64,000 nt of DNA from NCBI RefSeq assembly GCF_009831415.1, contig NZ_CP043727.1, positions 620,001-684,000 on the forward strand. Reading direction: 5' to 3'. Source of the DNA: Yersinia canariae (GTDB taxonomy: Bacteria; Pseudomonadota; Gammaproteobacteria; Enterobacterales; Enterobacteriaceae). Position 1 is the first letter of the stretch. Each line of letters begins with the position of its first letter. The notes under the pieces are model-generated. The model was not told the origin of the DNA and searched no databases. It saw nothing but the letters and a program-made list of their open reading frames with translations. Below, piece after piece: positions 37,002 to 47,519 of the stretch. Both the position numbers and the translations under genes were made by a program.

Positions 37002-37241
37002 ATGGCTCTGAGTGATGTGAAGGTTCGTACGGCGAAGCCTGAAGAAAAAGCCTATAAGCTTACTGATGGCGACGGCATGGTATTGCTGGTTCACCCGAAC
37101 GGCTCAAAGTACTGGCGGCTGCGATATCGCTTTGGCGGTAAAGAAAAGATGTTGGCGCTGGGGAAATACCCCGAAGTCTCGCTGGCGGATGCCAGGGCTC
37201 GCCGGGATGAAGCCCGTAAGCTGTTTGTAATGGTCAACTAA
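37002..37241 (+). pseudogene. second P4-type integrase, truncated by an IS3-family element
   Basis: MALSDVKVRTAKPEEKAYKL, then TDGDGMVLLVHPNGSKYW and ADARARRDEARKL: the N-terminal arm-binding domain of an integrase related to, but distinct from, the one at 14299. Family sequence stops at about 37225, where the IS begins; the last VMVN codons come from the IS end. The catalytic domain is not found beyond the IS, so the gene is dead. Confidence 0.88.
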
Positions 37242-37263
37242 AACTGTAATGGTCAACTAAAAC
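37226..37263. repeat. duplicated IS left end
   Basis: Two head-to-tail 19-base copies of the IS terminal sequence. The inner copy is continuous with the element. Confidence 0.9.
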
Positions 37264-37274
37264 CGGACACGGAT

Positions 37275-38117
37275 TTAGGCACATTGCTGTAGTCGGCGTT
37301 CATATTCATCCGGTGATATATTTCCCAGACGATAATGCCGCCTTTTCAGATTATAAAAACTGTCGATATAATCGATAACATCAGCGATACCCTGACTTCG
37401 GGTTTCATAACGACGATAGTTAACCCTCTCAGCTTTCAGGCTGCGGAAAAACCTTTCCGTAACAGCATTATCCAGGCAGTTACCTTTTCGGCTCATGCTA
37501 CCTGTAACATCCAGTTCCTGCTGGCAGGACTGGAACTGCGCGCTGGTATATTGCGCCCCTTGATCGCTATGGAACACCACAGACCCTGTGGGTCGTCGTT
37601 TATTTATGGCCAGCCTTAAGGCCCGGACAGTCAAGTCGCTGTCCGGTTTGTCTGAGAAGGCCCAACTCACTATTTTTCTTGAACATAAGTCCATCACGAT
37701 AGCCAGATATAACCAGCCCTGAGCGGTACGCAGATAGGTAATATCACCTGACCACCAGGTATTCAATGTCTCTGGATTAAACTGCCGGTTCAACAGATTA
37801 GCGGCCACGACAGCGGGTTTTCCGCCGCGTGGATAGCGATGACGCCCGGGCCGTTTAGCTACCAGTAATACGTTTTTCATTATCTGCCGAACGCGGTATC
37901 TGCCCACGTTAAAACCTTGTTCCCGTCACTCGATGCACATGCGCCGGCTGCCATATGTGGCATCCATTTCAGCGTGAACATGCTTAGCCGCCGCGTGCAA
38001 CATCAGAACATCGGGTTTGATCATTGGCCGACTACTACGGGCATAAAACACGCTGCGCGTGAGCGATAAGCAGCGGCATACCTGTTGGATATTTGCACCG
38101 ACCTTCTTCAGTTTCAC
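37275..38117 (-). pseudogene. IS3-family transposase OrfB, nonsense-interrupted
   Basis: Frame 38117-37926 reads MKLKKVGANIQQVCRCLSLT, then ATYGSRRMCIE and a TGA (37926-37928). The same frame continues with REQGFNVGRYRVRQIMKN to 37275. The DDE catalytic core is present: WSGDITYLRT (D), HSDQGAQYTS (D), then DNAVTERFFRSLK (E). Only the single stop separates the halves. OrfB starts at a GTG overlapping the orfA end and would normally be made by frameshifting. Confidence 0.85.
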
Positions 38118-38446
38118 CGCGACTTTTTGTCGTTGTTCATTTCCATGGCGAAGAAGGCCGAAGCCTTTTTTAACAGGTCATTGTCGCTCTGCAACTGCCG
38201 TACCTGCTTTTCAAGTTCTTGTATTCGCCGTTGTTCCGGTGTTATAGCACTGGCTATCGGCGTATTTCCGCGGATCTCTCCGCGATACTGCCGTAGCCAG
38301 CGTTGTAAGGTTGAAAGGCCAATATTCATTGTTTCAGCAGCCTGAGTCACTGGATAGTTATGTTGAATAGCCAGATTGACACATTCCTGTTTGAACTCAT
38401 GGGTAAACGTTTTTTTTCGCATTCTCACCTCGTTAGTATTGCTCAT
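38114..38446 (-). CDS. IS3-family OrfA (helix-turn-helix subunit)
   Basis: 110 residues. It contains RKKTFTHEFKQECVNLAIQH, YPVTQAAETMNIGLSTLQRW and a leucine-zipper stretch RIQELEKQVRQLQSDNDLLK, the standard OrfA layout. The end (NNDKKSR) coincides with the frameshift zone into OrfB. A later start at MRKKTF is also possible. Confidence 0.88.
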   Translation of the reverse strand: MSNTNEVRMRKKTFTHEFKQECVNLAIQHNYPVTQAAETMNIGLSTLQRWLRQYRGEIRGNTPIASAITPEQRRIQELEKQVRQLQSDNDLLKKASAFFAMEMNNDKKSR

Positions 38447-38716
38447 TATATCTCTAACAAAGTGTCCGGAATGATTAGACCATTACAGACGCCCGGGCGT
38501 TACAAGTACTGATTCGCTAAGGTTTGCAACCATATATCCGGTGTCATTAGTAGGTTAAGTTATCTGTGCCATGATGTTATCCGAACCCTGTTTCCTTATC
38601 ACTACACCGGTATATGATTACCTAGGTCAACTTCAGGCTGTTACAGGGACGGTAGCCGTTTTCTCATCAGTGCCTGCAAACTCAGCGAGACGCGTTTTCT
38701 TTCACGCGGTATTGAG

Positions 38717-39113
38717 TCAACTCACAGCAAAAGCCTTATTCATATTAAAATCAACATCATCAGCTAGAACTCGCCAGATGATCCGGGTCAGTTTATTCAC
38801 CAGAGCTACGGTCGTTTTCAGAAAGCCTCGCAGGGCCTCGAGCCTTTTCAGCCAAAGACCTCGGTGGTCATCACGCTTTTTTACGCAGCGCATCACTGAC
38901 CGCACACCATGGATGACTAATGTTCTCAGTCTGCGATTGCCATTTTTTGTCACTGAGCACAACCTTTGTTTCCCTCCCGAACTCTACTGCCGGGGGACCA
39001 GACCGCACCAGGCGGATAATTCTCTGCCGTTGGAGAACTGTACTGTATCTACTTCACTGATAAATGCCGCTGCTATACATGCTGTGGCAGTGGCACCAGA
39101 TATGTAATGGGGC
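38717..39113 (-). pseudogene. IS110/IS1111-type transposase C-terminal fragment
   Basis: Minus strand reads ATACIAAAFISEVDTVQFSN, GRELSAWCGLVPRQ, then a TAG stop, SSGGKQRLCSVTKNGNRRLR and TLVIHGVRSVMRC. It ends LVNKLTRIIWRVLADD. This is the transposase_20 (IS110) C-terminal domain with its conserved WxGLVPRQxSSGGKxRL block. The N-terminal RuvC-like catalytic half is absent. Confidence 0.8.
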
Positions 39114-39579
39114 TGATAAGTGATGATTACAAATATATGTTTTAGATAAGAACGCGGCGAACTTTAGTTTGAACTCTGCACTGCTAAGCCTATTTTCAGT
39201 TAGAGAGCCAATATTAAGTAGTAAAATTAATGGATTGGGGCCGTGATGAGCGGCTCCCCCTATGGCAAGTGATTCTTGCTCTGCGGGTGGAGCCGTGAAT
39301 TATTGGTAGATTTCCCCGATGAGGCCCTGGTGAGGCGATATCAGCATTTGCAGACAGAGCAGGAAAATAAAGATTACCCATACAAAGTGTATTGATATTT
39401 TTTAGCTCCGTCACAATAAATATAAACACTTAACATGATGACGGGAACGGGTGAAAACCACTCTTGAAACACTTTAAGGAAAATGATATTACAAGCAGTT
39501 GTGATCAATTAATTTATACCCGTCATTTTTCACGATAAGGTGTGTTGGCAGTGTTCAAATCTGATCCTGGCGGATTTGT

Positions 39580-39684
39580 CACCCGAATCACTTACTTTTG
39601 TAGGCTTATTGGGATGATGAACCTCAGCCCCACCCTACGGGTCAGCACTGGCTGTCTTCCTGCATCTCGAAATCTATAGGGTAG
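39580..39684. repeat. diverged ERIC element
   Basis: The core CACCCGAATCACTTAC ... GGGATGA and the end TGCATCTCGAAATCTATAGG correspond to the ERIC copies at 9812 and 60153, with changes and an extra GC-rich piece in the middle. Confidence 0.55.
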
Positions 39685-39727
39685 TATTGCGATTTTAACT
39701 ATTAAAACAGGAAGGCATGTTCCGAAA

Positions 39728-40138
39728 ATGAATATTAACGTTACCGATAAACCCAATCCGCAGGATGAAGAGTATGTTATTGATGGCCTTTGGGCTCACA
39801 ATGATAAAACGCAGACTGTAGACATTCACCCGCTGTTTTTAACGGTGACTGACGACGACGGTACAATTGTTGCCGGTTTGGTTGCCAGAACATGGTGGGG
39901 TGGGCTAGAAATTCAGTATCTTTGGGTCAGTGATGAATATCGTAAAAGCGGTTATGGTCGTCAGCTAATGGAAAAAGCGGAAGAAGAAGCCTTGAAACGT
40001 GGATGTCATATGGCTTATGTCGATACTTTCGATTTTCAGGCCAAAGGTTTTTATGAGAAATTAGGCTATCGTGTATATGGCAATTTAGGCGGGTATGCCA
40101 AAAAGCATACACGACACTATCTGGCAAAAGAAATTTAA
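39728..40138 (+). CDS. GNAT-family N-acetyltransferase
   Basis: 136 residues. The acetyl-CoA fold is clear: LEIQYLWVSDEYRKSGYGRQ, with motif A (R-K-S-G-Y-G-R) at about 71-78, then MAYVDTFDFQAKGFYEKLGY (motif B). The substrate is not evident. Its 3' end lies 25 bases before the PAS-LuxR regulator, with a permease gene next, so the three could share a transcript. It resembles small GNATs that act on antibiotics or metabolites, but no specific match is claimed. Confidence 0.8.
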   Translation: MNINVTDKPNPQDEEYVIDGLWAHNDKTQTVDIHPLFLTVTDDDGTIVAGLVARTWWGGLEIQYLWVSDEYRKSGYGRQLMEKAEEEALKRGCHMAYVDTFDFQAKGFYEKLGYRVYGNLGGYAKKHTRHYLAKEI

Positions 40139-40163
40139 CTCATTCTTCATCGGCGAGGTTGCC

Positions 40164-40853
40164 ATGGATTTGCCCGATATAAATAATGAAATTTATTTCA
40201 AGGGCCTGATTGCCATGATGGAACACTTAAGTGAGCCATGGGGCATTAAAGATCTGAACTCCCGCCATATATATATGAATAAGGCCGCTTACCTTTATAC
40301 GAATACCCCGCTGAGTTTTGAAGTTGAAGGGAAGATGGATTATGAGTTTCCCGGAAATTGGACTGAATTTGCTTCTGATCTGATAGAGCATGACAAACGG
40401 ACAGAAGAAACGCAGGATCGGGTTACTGTAATAGAAACCCATTATTGGTATGGGAAAAATACTCTGACCCCCTTTATCAGTGAGAAACTGCCTGTTTATA
40501 ACGACAAGAAAGAAGTTATTGGTGTGATGTGGAATGCTAAACCACTTAATACCTTATCCCCACTAAAATATATCAACCAACAAAAACCCAGTATTCTGAC
40601 AACTGAAGTTAATAACAGTATTTTCACTCAGGCTGAGCTTGACGTTATATTTTTAATGCTGCAAAGACTTTCTGTGAAAGAGATTGCGAAGATATATAAC
40701 ATCAGCACTAAAACGATAGAAAACAGAATATATACAATTTATCAAAAATCTGATGTCCACACGCTGCAACAGTTTGAGGAGTTTTGCAAATTTGCGCATT
40801 TGGATAATTACATTCCCGATCGCCTGGTGGCAAAAGGAATCCAGTTTATCTGA
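40164..40853 (+). CDS. PAS-like/LuxR-type transcriptional regulator
   Basis: 229 residues from ATG 40164; the frame extends to 40095 inside the GNAT gene and that start is rejected. The N-terminal about 130 residues resemble a PAS sensor (WGIKDLNSRHIYMNKAAYLY, ETHYWYGKNTLTPFISEKLP). The C-terminal HTH at 150-205 reads FTQAELDVIFLMLQRLSVKE, IAKIYNISTKTIENRIYTIY, a LuxR/GerE-type recognition helix. It probably senses a small ligand and controls the downstream permease. Confidence 0.8.
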   Translation: MDLPDINNEIYFKGLIAMMEHLSEPWGIKDLNSRHIYMNKAAYLYTNTPLSFEVEGKMDYEFPGNWTEFASDLIEHDKRTEETQDRVTVIETHYWYGKNTLTPFISEKLPVYNDKKEVIGVMWNAKPLNTLSPLKYINQQKPSILTTEVNNSIFTQAELDVIFLMLQRLSVKEIAKIYNISTKTIENRIYTIYQKSDVHTLQQFEEFCKFAHLDNYIPDRLVAKGIQFI

Positions 40854-40873
40854 ACAACAAGGTACACCTTATC

Positions 40874-42181
40874 GTGATCAACATTGAAGATTATCCATTA
40901 AGCCGGGTGCCACAGGATAAAAGAGTTTCATTTTTAAGTGTCGCTATTGTTCATATGGGTATGCTGACCGCGCTGGATCAATTTATGCTCGGCGCTGTAC
41001 TCGGTAATTCCATGACGCTGACTGATGCATTTACTGCGATTCTCATCGGCAGCATAATATTTGGTGTAGTGACTTATGGCCTTGGGCTAGCAGGGATGCG
41101 CGAGGGTATTTCTGGCAGTCTATTGGCCCGTTGGTGCGGCTTTGGGCGCTTAGGGTCAGCACTGATAGGGATTGTGGTGGCCATTAGCTTGCTAGGTTGG
41201 TTTGGTATTCAAAATGCTATTTTCGCTAAATCACTGGATTTCGCCTTGGGCCATAAACTCGGGTTTGGATTCGCAGCTGCTTTATCCGGAAGCCTGTTAA
41301 CTATCCTGGTAGCTTTCGGTTTTAAAGCATTGCGCATTGCTGCCAGAATTGCAGTGCCGATGTTTATTTTGCTGGTGGCTTATATCTCCATTAGCACACT
41401 GTCGGGCCATAATTTGAATGAAATTATCCAACTGATTCCACCGGGTGAATCTCTATCTATTAGTGCGGGCATTACTATCGTGGTCGGTGGAGCCATTGTG
41501 GCGAGTTTAATGACGCCAGATCTGACGCGCTATTCTAAAAACAGTAAACATGTCCTTGGCGTAACAATATTCACTATTGTAGCTGGCGAGTTTATTGTTA
41601 ATGGGTTGGCAATCTTGATTGCTAAAACTCTCGGGACGGCAGATGTCGTGACAATCATGTCCCAAGCTGCTGGTGGTGCGGGTTTACTGGTTGTGGTGTT
41701 TTCCACTTTAAGGGTTAATGATCTTAATCTGTACTCGTCTTCACTCGGCATAGTTAATGCGGTCGAAGGGCTGACAGGCAAAAAACTAAAATATATATCA
41801 ACCACTTTGGTTATTGGTGTGCTGGGCACCACATTGTCTGTGCTGGGGATACTTGACCGGTTTGTCGATTTCCTGACGGTGCTTGGCGTGGTATTCCCAC
41901 CGATTATTGGCATTATGTTGGTGGATTATTACGTGTTGCGTTCTCATCGCAAAATCTTGGATAAAAGCCGGCAAGAAGGGAAATTGCCTGATGATAAACA
42001 AACACCTGTTATTGGCTGGGCCGCAATTGTTGCCAGTATTGTCGGCAGTGTTATTGGGCTTGTAACCGAATGGGGCATCCCGACAATTAATTCACTGGTT
42101 GCTGCTAGTGTTATCTATTGGATATTTAAAGTGGCGGTCAGTCGTAATCAAAAGTCAGTTGAATCGGAAGAAACGGTTTAA
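40874..42181 (+). CDS. NCS1-family permease (cytosine/purine-type)
   Basis: 435 residues from a GTG start (MINIEDYPLSRVPQDKRVSF). It has about twelve membrane helices and NCS1 signatures: ALDQFMLGAVLGNSMTL near 33, LLGWFGIQNAIFAKSLDFAL near 105, and TPDLTRYSKNSKHVLG near 215. The family imports cytosine, purines, allantoin or thiamine precursors with a cation. CodB-like, but no codA lies next to it, so the substrate is open. It starts 21 bases after the LuxR-type gene and ends at a terminator. Confidence 0.85.
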   Translation: MINIEDYPLSRVPQDKRVSFLSVAIVHMGMLTALDQFMLGAVLGNSMTLTDAFTAILIGSIIFGVVTYGLGLAGMREGISGSLLARWCGFGRLGSALIGIVVAISLLGWFGIQNAIFAKSLDFALGHKLGFGFAAALSGSLLTILVAFGFKALRIAARIAVPMFILLVAYISISTLSGHNLNEIIQLIPPGESLSISAGITIVVGGAIVASLMTPDLTRYSKNSKHVLGVTIFTIVAGEFIVNGLAILIAKTLGTADVVTIMSQAAGGAGLLVVVFSTLRVNDLNLYSSSLGIVNAVEGLTGKKLKYISTTLVIGVLGTTLSVLGILDRFVDFLTVLGVVFPPIIGIMLVDYYVLRSHRKILDKSRQEGKLPDDKQTPVIGWAAIVASIVGSVIGLVTEWGIPTINSLVAASVIYWIFKVAVSRNQKSVESEETV

Positions 42182-42198
42182 TGCTAGGATAAGTAATA

Positions 42199-42227
42199 TA
42201 ATACTCCCCGAAGCATGGGGAGTATTA
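42199..42227. terminator. bidirectional terminator between permease and yjjA
   Basis: TAATACTCCCC / GGGGAGTATTA perfect 11-base stem with a GAAGCAT loop, between convergent genes. Confidence 0.85.
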
Positions 42228-42242
42228 TCAATCTTCATCTCA

Positions 42243-42725
42243 TTATTTAAGCAAGAATGATTGACCCTGTTTCAGCACTAAATCACAGGCTTTGGTTTTA
42301 ATTTTTTCTGTAATTTGTTCGCTACTCAGGTCGTTTAAATTCAGGTTCTTCCCTTCACCAGTTTTCAGCAATCCACCAAGGCCTTCTTGATAGTCCTGAC
42401 TTTTGGCATTTTCAGTGCTAGTGATCCCCAGTTTACTCATTAATTGATCTTTAATCGCCGTCGTGCCGTTGGCTGATAGCACGTTATTTTGAACGCAATA
42501 CTGCAAAATACCCGCAGCATTGGTCATAGTACTGGCACTCAGTGTTTTATCGCCGCCATTAAGTAAACCGGTCAAAGATGACAGTGAAGACGAGCTATCA
42601 CCTGATCTACTGTACTGGTCCGCGGCACTTTTTACTGAGTCTAATAAGCTATTTGCGTTAGCTGAGCCGGCCAGCAGTAAGGTGGAAAAAGTCAAAGCCA
42701 GTATCAGGCGATGAGTCGTGTTCAT
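42243..42725 (-). CDS. yjjA: DUF2501 periplasmic protein YjjA
   Basis: 160 residues (E. coli YjjA 164). Signal peptide MNTTHRLILALTFSTLLLAG with cleavage after SANA. Conserved DUF2501 blocks: LLDSVKSAADQYS, LTGLLNGGDKTLSASTMTNA, AGILQYCVQNNVLSANG, and a Cys-containing end KIKTKACDLVLKQGQSFLLK. Two Cys (YC and AC) may form a disulfide. Function unknown; periplasmic location is inferred. Confidence 0.85.
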   Translation of the reverse strand: MNTTHRLILALTFSTLLLAGSANANSLLDSVKSAADQYSRSGDSSSSLSSLTGLLNGGDKTLSASTMTNAAGILQYCVQNNVLSANGTTAIKDQLMSKLGITSTENAKSQDYQEGLGGLLKTGEGKNLNLNDLSSEQITEKIKTKACDLVLKQGQSFLLK

Positions 42726-43011
42726 AAAAACTCCTGTGTTACTGTGGGATCACAGCTCGGGATTATCGTAATCATTATCTTCGGCACTAAGAATAGCTCA
42801 ATGAAGGCATTTTACTGATAGGTGTTATCTGATAACGCGGATTATGTAGATTAAGAGTTTATCTGTGGTAGCGATAGGGTGCGTGATGGTATGTATCTTG
42901 AGGTCTGCATCACTGGCACTAATCCTATACGGCAGGTCGCGGAAGTTTTCTATTCAAATATATGAGCCACTTTTACACTCAGTTGTTTTGATGAAAATAT
43001 TCCGCTTCATG

Positions 43012-43968
43012 TTAATGCCCATACCTTAAGCATAAAACCTCCGGATAAGGATCAAAATAGCGTTGCTGGGACAGATAGGCATCAGGGTATTCCGCCAGAT
43101 AGTGTTTGAGCAAAGTCATCGGGGCGAGCAGCGGTTGGCTACCTTGACGATATCGCAGAATGAGTTGTGCCAATTCGTTGCGCTGCCGCGGGCTAAGTTG
43201 GTGACTGAAATAGCTTTGGACATGTTGTAATACATTGGTATGTCCCCGGCGTGAGGAGGGGCGACTCATCAGGGCCATCAGCCGATTTCGATATTCAAAG
43301 GCGCACTCATTTATTGATTCCCATTTTTCGAGGGCCGCCACAAAACGGCCCAATTCTCGGTAGGCGGGTTGTGAATGCGCCAGCAGCAATAATTTATAGC
43401 GGCTATGAAATGCAACCAAACTGGCGCGACTCATGCCTTGTTGCCATAGCTGGTTAAACTCGTGCAAAGCATAGATTCGCGCAACAAAATTCTCTTTCAA
43501 TTGCGCGTCACACAGTCGGCCATCTTCTTCAATAGGTAGCCACGGCATTTGGCGCATCAATTCTTGGGTAAAAATACCCGTGCCACTTTTGCGGTTGTTT
43601 TTACCCTCGGCTTCATATATTCGTACCCGCTCCATGCCGCAACTGGGTGATTTGGCACAAACCACATAGCCACTGAGGTGTTGTAGTCCAGCAATCCTTT
43701 TAGCTGAAAACGTCTGCATGGCGGATGTCAGGTCGGTTTCCGGTTGATTGCTAAAACTGATTCGGACTTCATTTTCCCCAGCTTTAACCAATCGCAGAGC
43801 AGGGCGAGGAGAAGGCAGGCCCAGAGCCATTTCGGGACAAACGGGTTCAAAGCGCACGAAGGGGGCTAATTCGTCGGTGGCAAATGCCAGGCGTTTATGC
43901 CCGCCATCAAAACGGACTTTTTCACCTAACAGGCAAGCGCTGATGCCGACGACGATTTTATCTGACAT
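43012..43968 (-). CDS. ybgA: DUF523-DUF1722 two-domain protein (YbgA family)
   Basis: 318 residues. The N-terminal DUF523 domain (about 1-150) starts IVVGISACLLGEKVRFDGGH and has Cys-rich sites ACLLG, PVCPE and CAKSPSCGM, which could bind a metal or Fe-S cluster. The C-terminal DUF1722 domain (about 155-318) matches E. coli YbgA, which has only that domain and lies next to photolyase phr. KLLLLAHSQPAYRELGRF and LSPRQRNELAQLILRYRQGS are seen. No phr is adjacent. Function is unknown, with a tRNA-modification or repair link suggested only by co-occurrence. Confidence 0.85.
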   Translation of the reverse strand: MSDKIVVGISACLLGEKVRFDGGHKRLAFATDELAPFVRFEPVCPEMALGLPSPRPALRLVKAGENEVRISFSNQPETDLTSAMQTFSAKRIAGLQHLSGYVVCAKSPSCGMERVRIYEAEGKNNRKSGTGIFTQELMRQMPWLPIEEDGRLCDAQLKENFVARIYALHEFNQLWQQGMSRASLVAFHSRYKLLLLAHSQPAYRELGRFVAALEKWESINECAFEYRNRLMALMSRPSSRRGHTNVLQHVQSYFSHQLSPRQRNELAQLILRYRQGSQPLLAPMTLLKHYLAEYPDAYLSQQRYFDPYPEVLCLRYGH

Positions 43969-44104
43969 GGAGTTGCCTCATTCTCGATTGGGATTAGGGT
44001 TTATTTATCTCCATTATAGTTAAGGCCAGTATTACCACCGCGTTCTTAGTCCTGAGGATTAAGTTTGGGTGTTGCTCAACGCGGGTGAGAAATTAATGTG
44101 GGAA

Positions 44105-44138
44105 AGAAGACTGGGCAGCGCGAGGTAACGACTGCCCG
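44105..44138 (-). terminator. possible terminator of the lsr operon
   Basis: GGGCAG / CTGCCC 6-base stem with a long loop lies just past lsrG. On the minus strand it is followed by AGTCTTCTTTCC, which is T-rich but not a pure T-run. Confidence 0.5.
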
Positions 44139-44144
44139 TATCGA

Positions 44145-44435
44145 TTAAGGCATTAGACCAATAAAGACGGTTTTCTTACGTGGGCCGGTCATCAGCCCCT
44201 CAAGTTGTTCGACACACTTCAGATAATGGGGCGTTTTCTTATGTGCTGCCACCGCATCTTCATCAACATAGGCTTCATAGATATAAAAGCGCGTTGGGAT
44301 TGATTCATCCTGCAAGACATCAAAACGTAAATTTCCCGCCTCTTGGATTGATCCCAAATGATTAGCGCGGAAAACCTCAATAAATTGCTCAACTTTGTCA
44401 TTTTTCACATTAATTTCGACGAGGGTGACATGCAT
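44145..44435 (-). CDS. lsrG: (4S)-4-hydroxy-5-phosphonooxypentane-2,3-dione isomerase LsrG
   Basis: 96 residues from [20 protein letters not shown], exactly the E. coli LsrG length; an upstream in-frame start at 44480 is rejected. It is an ABM-fold monooxygenase-like enzyme ([30 protein letters not shown]) that isomerises phospho-AI-2 in the cytoplasm. Last gene of lsrACDBFG. Confidence 0.93.
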   Translation of the reverse strand: MHVTLVEINVKNDKVEQFIEVFRANHLGSIQEAGNLRFDVLQDESIPTRFYIYEAYVDEDAVAAHKKTPHYLKCVEQLEGLMTGPRKKTVFIGLMP

Positions 44436-44486
44436 ACCTTTCTCCTTGTCATTGCTTGCCAGCCAACGGCTGGCCACCATGTTGGT

Positions 44487-45362
44487 TTAACCCTTTTCAT
44501 GTAAAAACAGTTTGTATGCCGTTTCTGCATTCTCGTTTTTATGCACTACAGCATGAACCGCTTTCAGCATGGCTATCGGCGCTTCTGATTGGAAGATATT
44601 CCGGCCCATGTCGACACCTGATGCTCCCTGATCAATAGCCTGATAGCACATTTCCAGCGCATCCCGCTCAGGTAACTTTTTGCCACCAGCAATGACGATA
44701 GGCACCGGACAACCCGCTGCAATTCGTTCAAATCCACTGTCGACATAATAGGTTTTAATCACTTGGGCGCCCATTTCAGCGGCGATACGGGTCGCCAGAG
44801 AGAAGTAGCGTTGGTCGCGCGCCATATCTTTGCCCACACCCGTGACGGCCATGGTCGGCATACCATAGCGCAAGCCTTGGTCGACTAACTGGATAATATT
44901 CTTAATTGACTGATGCTCATGCTCGGTGCCGATATAAACCTGTGCCGCCACCGCGCAGGAGTTAAGCCGCAGTGCATCTTCCATCGCGACGGCCACCGCC
45001 TCGTTGGATAAATCAGTCAGAATTGAGTTTGCCCCCGATGCACGTAGAACCACTGGGCGATTGGCTGCCGCTGGCACAATGCTACGCAAAATACCACGGG
45101 TGCACATTAAGACATCGGCATATTCAAATAGGGGGGCGATATTGATATCAATCCGCTCCAGACCGGTCGTCGGGCCCTGAAAATAGCCATGGTCAAATGC
45201 CAGCATGACAGTGCGGTTGGTTTTTGGATTAAAAATCCTTGCCAGGCGAGACTGCATCCCCCAATCCAGCGAACCACAACCTTTAAGTGTAAACGCAGGG
45301 TTTTGCTGCGGTACGCCAATACCGAAATCTTTACCGTCTTTGATATCGTCTAAATCAGCCAT
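44487..45362 (-). CDS. lsrF: 3-hydroxy-5-phosphonooxypentane-2,4-dione thiolase LsrF
   Basis: 291 residues, same as E. coli. Class I aldolase-like TIM barrel: [20 protein letters not shown] near 54 and [11 protein letters not shown] with the Schiff-base Lys near 203. [20 protein letters not shown] and [18 protein letters not shown] form the phosphate-binding end. It transfers an acetyl group from the LsrG product to CoA. 69 bases separate it from lsrB and 51 from lsrG. Confidence 0.95.
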   Translation of the reverse strand: MADLDDIKDGKDFGIGVPQQNPAFTLKGCGSLDWGMQSRLARIFNPKTNRTVMLAFDHGYFQGPTTGLERIDINIAPLFEYADVLMCTRGILRSIVPAAANRPVVLRASGANSILTDLSNEAVAVAMEDALRLNSCAVAAQVYIGTEHEHQSIKNIIQLVDQGLRYGMPTMAVTGVGKDMARDQRYFSLATRIAAEMGAQVIKTYYVDSGFERIAAGCPVPIVIAGGKKLPERDALEMCYQAIDQGASGVDMGRNIFQSEAPIAMLKAVHAVVHKNENAETAYKLFLHEKG

Positions 45363-45431
45363 CTGTAATTACTCCAACCGGAGGTGAAAGATACTATTGG
45401 CCCGCAGCCATATCACCACGGGCCGCCGAGA

Positions 45432-46523
<1,092 letters not shown>

Positions 46524-47519
46524 TTAAACGACAGTATTTTTGCGACGTTGAAGCCATTCATAAATCAAATGCCGGTGCAGGCTGATAGATCGCCCGACAA
46601 CCACCAGAATCAGTAATGCACCGGACAGCGCACTGGATATCTGATTGGGTGTGCCAATCATTTGCAGGCCTTGTTGCAAGTAACCCACCAGTAGTACTGC
46701 CAGTGCCGTACCCAGGATTGAGCCAGAACCACCATAAATATTGGCTCCTCCCAACACTACGGCGGTGATAGCAGGCATCAAGAATGATGCCCCTAAGTCA
46801 GATCGTGCCGAGCCAAAGTAAGAAACCAACAGGACGGCGGCAATGGCGGAGGCCACGCCGGTCAGGGCATATAAGATGCATAAAGTGCGGGCGACGGGCA
46901 GGGCGCTGTATCGTGCTACGCGGCTGTTTTGCCCGATAAGAAAAACGTTACGGCCACTGTGGGTGCGGTGCATCAGCAACCAGAACAGCAACACACAAAC
47001 CATAAAGATAACCAGTGGTATCGGTAGGCCGAAGAGAGTTTGGTTAGCGAAATCCGTAAAGGCTGTTGGGAAGCCGCCAATGCCTTCATAGCCCGTGGCC
47101 CCAGAGATACCGGACAGTAACAGGGCGCTGCCGCCAAACAGATACATGGTGCCGAGGGTGATGACCAATGGGTTGACGCCGGTATACAGAATCAGCCCGG
47201 CATTAATCAAACCGCAGAGCGCGCCAACCACCAGAGTCAGCGGGATGGCGATACCCATGGGAACACCCGCCTGAAACATCACACCCAGGAATATTGAGCA
47301 CAATCCAATGGTGGAACCGAATGAGATATCAATGCCACCACTGACAATCACCATGGTTAGCGGCAGCGCGACTATCCCAATGCAGATAAAATCACTGGTA
47401 CTGAACAGCAGCACATTAATGTCCAACATGCGCGAATTGGATAAACCAAACAGCCCGATTTCCAGCACCAGCAGGGCCGCCAGAGCCAGTTCCCATCCAT
47501 AACGGCGATAAATATTCAT
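46524..47519 (-). CDS. lsrD: AI-2 ABC transporter permease LsrD
   Basis: 331 residues (E. coli 330), about ten membrane helices. The BPD_transp_2 signature [20 protein letters not shown] is near residue 60. It pairs with LsrC to form the channel. Start overlaps the lsrC stop by four bases (ATGA). Confidence 0.95.
   Translation of the reverse strand: MNIYRRYGWELALAALLVLEIGLFGLSNSRMLDINVLLFSTSDFICIGIVALPLTMVIVSGGIDISFGSTIGLCSIFLGVMFQAGVPMGIAIPLTLVVGALCGLINAGLILYTGVNPLVITLGTMYLFGGSALLLSGISGATGYEGIGGFPTAFTDFANQTLFGLPIPLVIFMVCVLLFWLLMHRTHSGRNVFLIGQNSRVARYSALPVARTLCILYALTGVASAIAAVLLVSYFGSARSDLGASFLMPAITAVVLGGANIYGGSGSILGTALAVLLVGYLQQGLQMIGTPNQISSALSGALLILVVVGRSISLHRHLIYEWLQRRKNTVV

Larger units (their letters stand above)
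37226..38488 (-). mobile_element. IS3-family insertion sequence
   Basis: Terminal inverted repeats: TGTAATGGTC...CCGGACAC at left and GTGTCCGG...GACCATTACA at right (ends at 38488). The left end is doubled: the 19 bases TGTAATGGTCAACTAAAAC occur at 37226-37244 and again at 37245-37263. The element carries orfA (38114-38446) and orfB, with the A5G-type slippery zone near 38111-38118 expected for -1 frameshifting. orfB has a nonsense codon, so self-mobility is doubtful. No clear target duplication is visible. Confidence 0.85.
38489..39727. other. degenerate region between IS and the GNAT gene
   Basis: Contains the IS110-type remnant (38717-39113) and a diverged ERIC element (39580-39684). The stretch 39114-39579 shows no gene I can support. 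The second island's far boundary must lie here, but I could not find another leuX-end repeat. Confidence 0.5.

Noticed and set aside
37226..38488. Target-site duplication around the IS3 element
   Set aside because: The bases flanking the outer repeats (GTT on the left, GAC on the right) do not match, so no duplication can be claimed.
40095..40163. Upstream start for the PAS-LuxR regulator within the GNAT gene
   Set aside because: The extra residues read as an out-of-frame shadow of the GNAT end.
44436..44480. Upstream start for lsrG
   Set aside because: Start MHVTLVEIN at 44435 gives exactly the known 96-residue protein.
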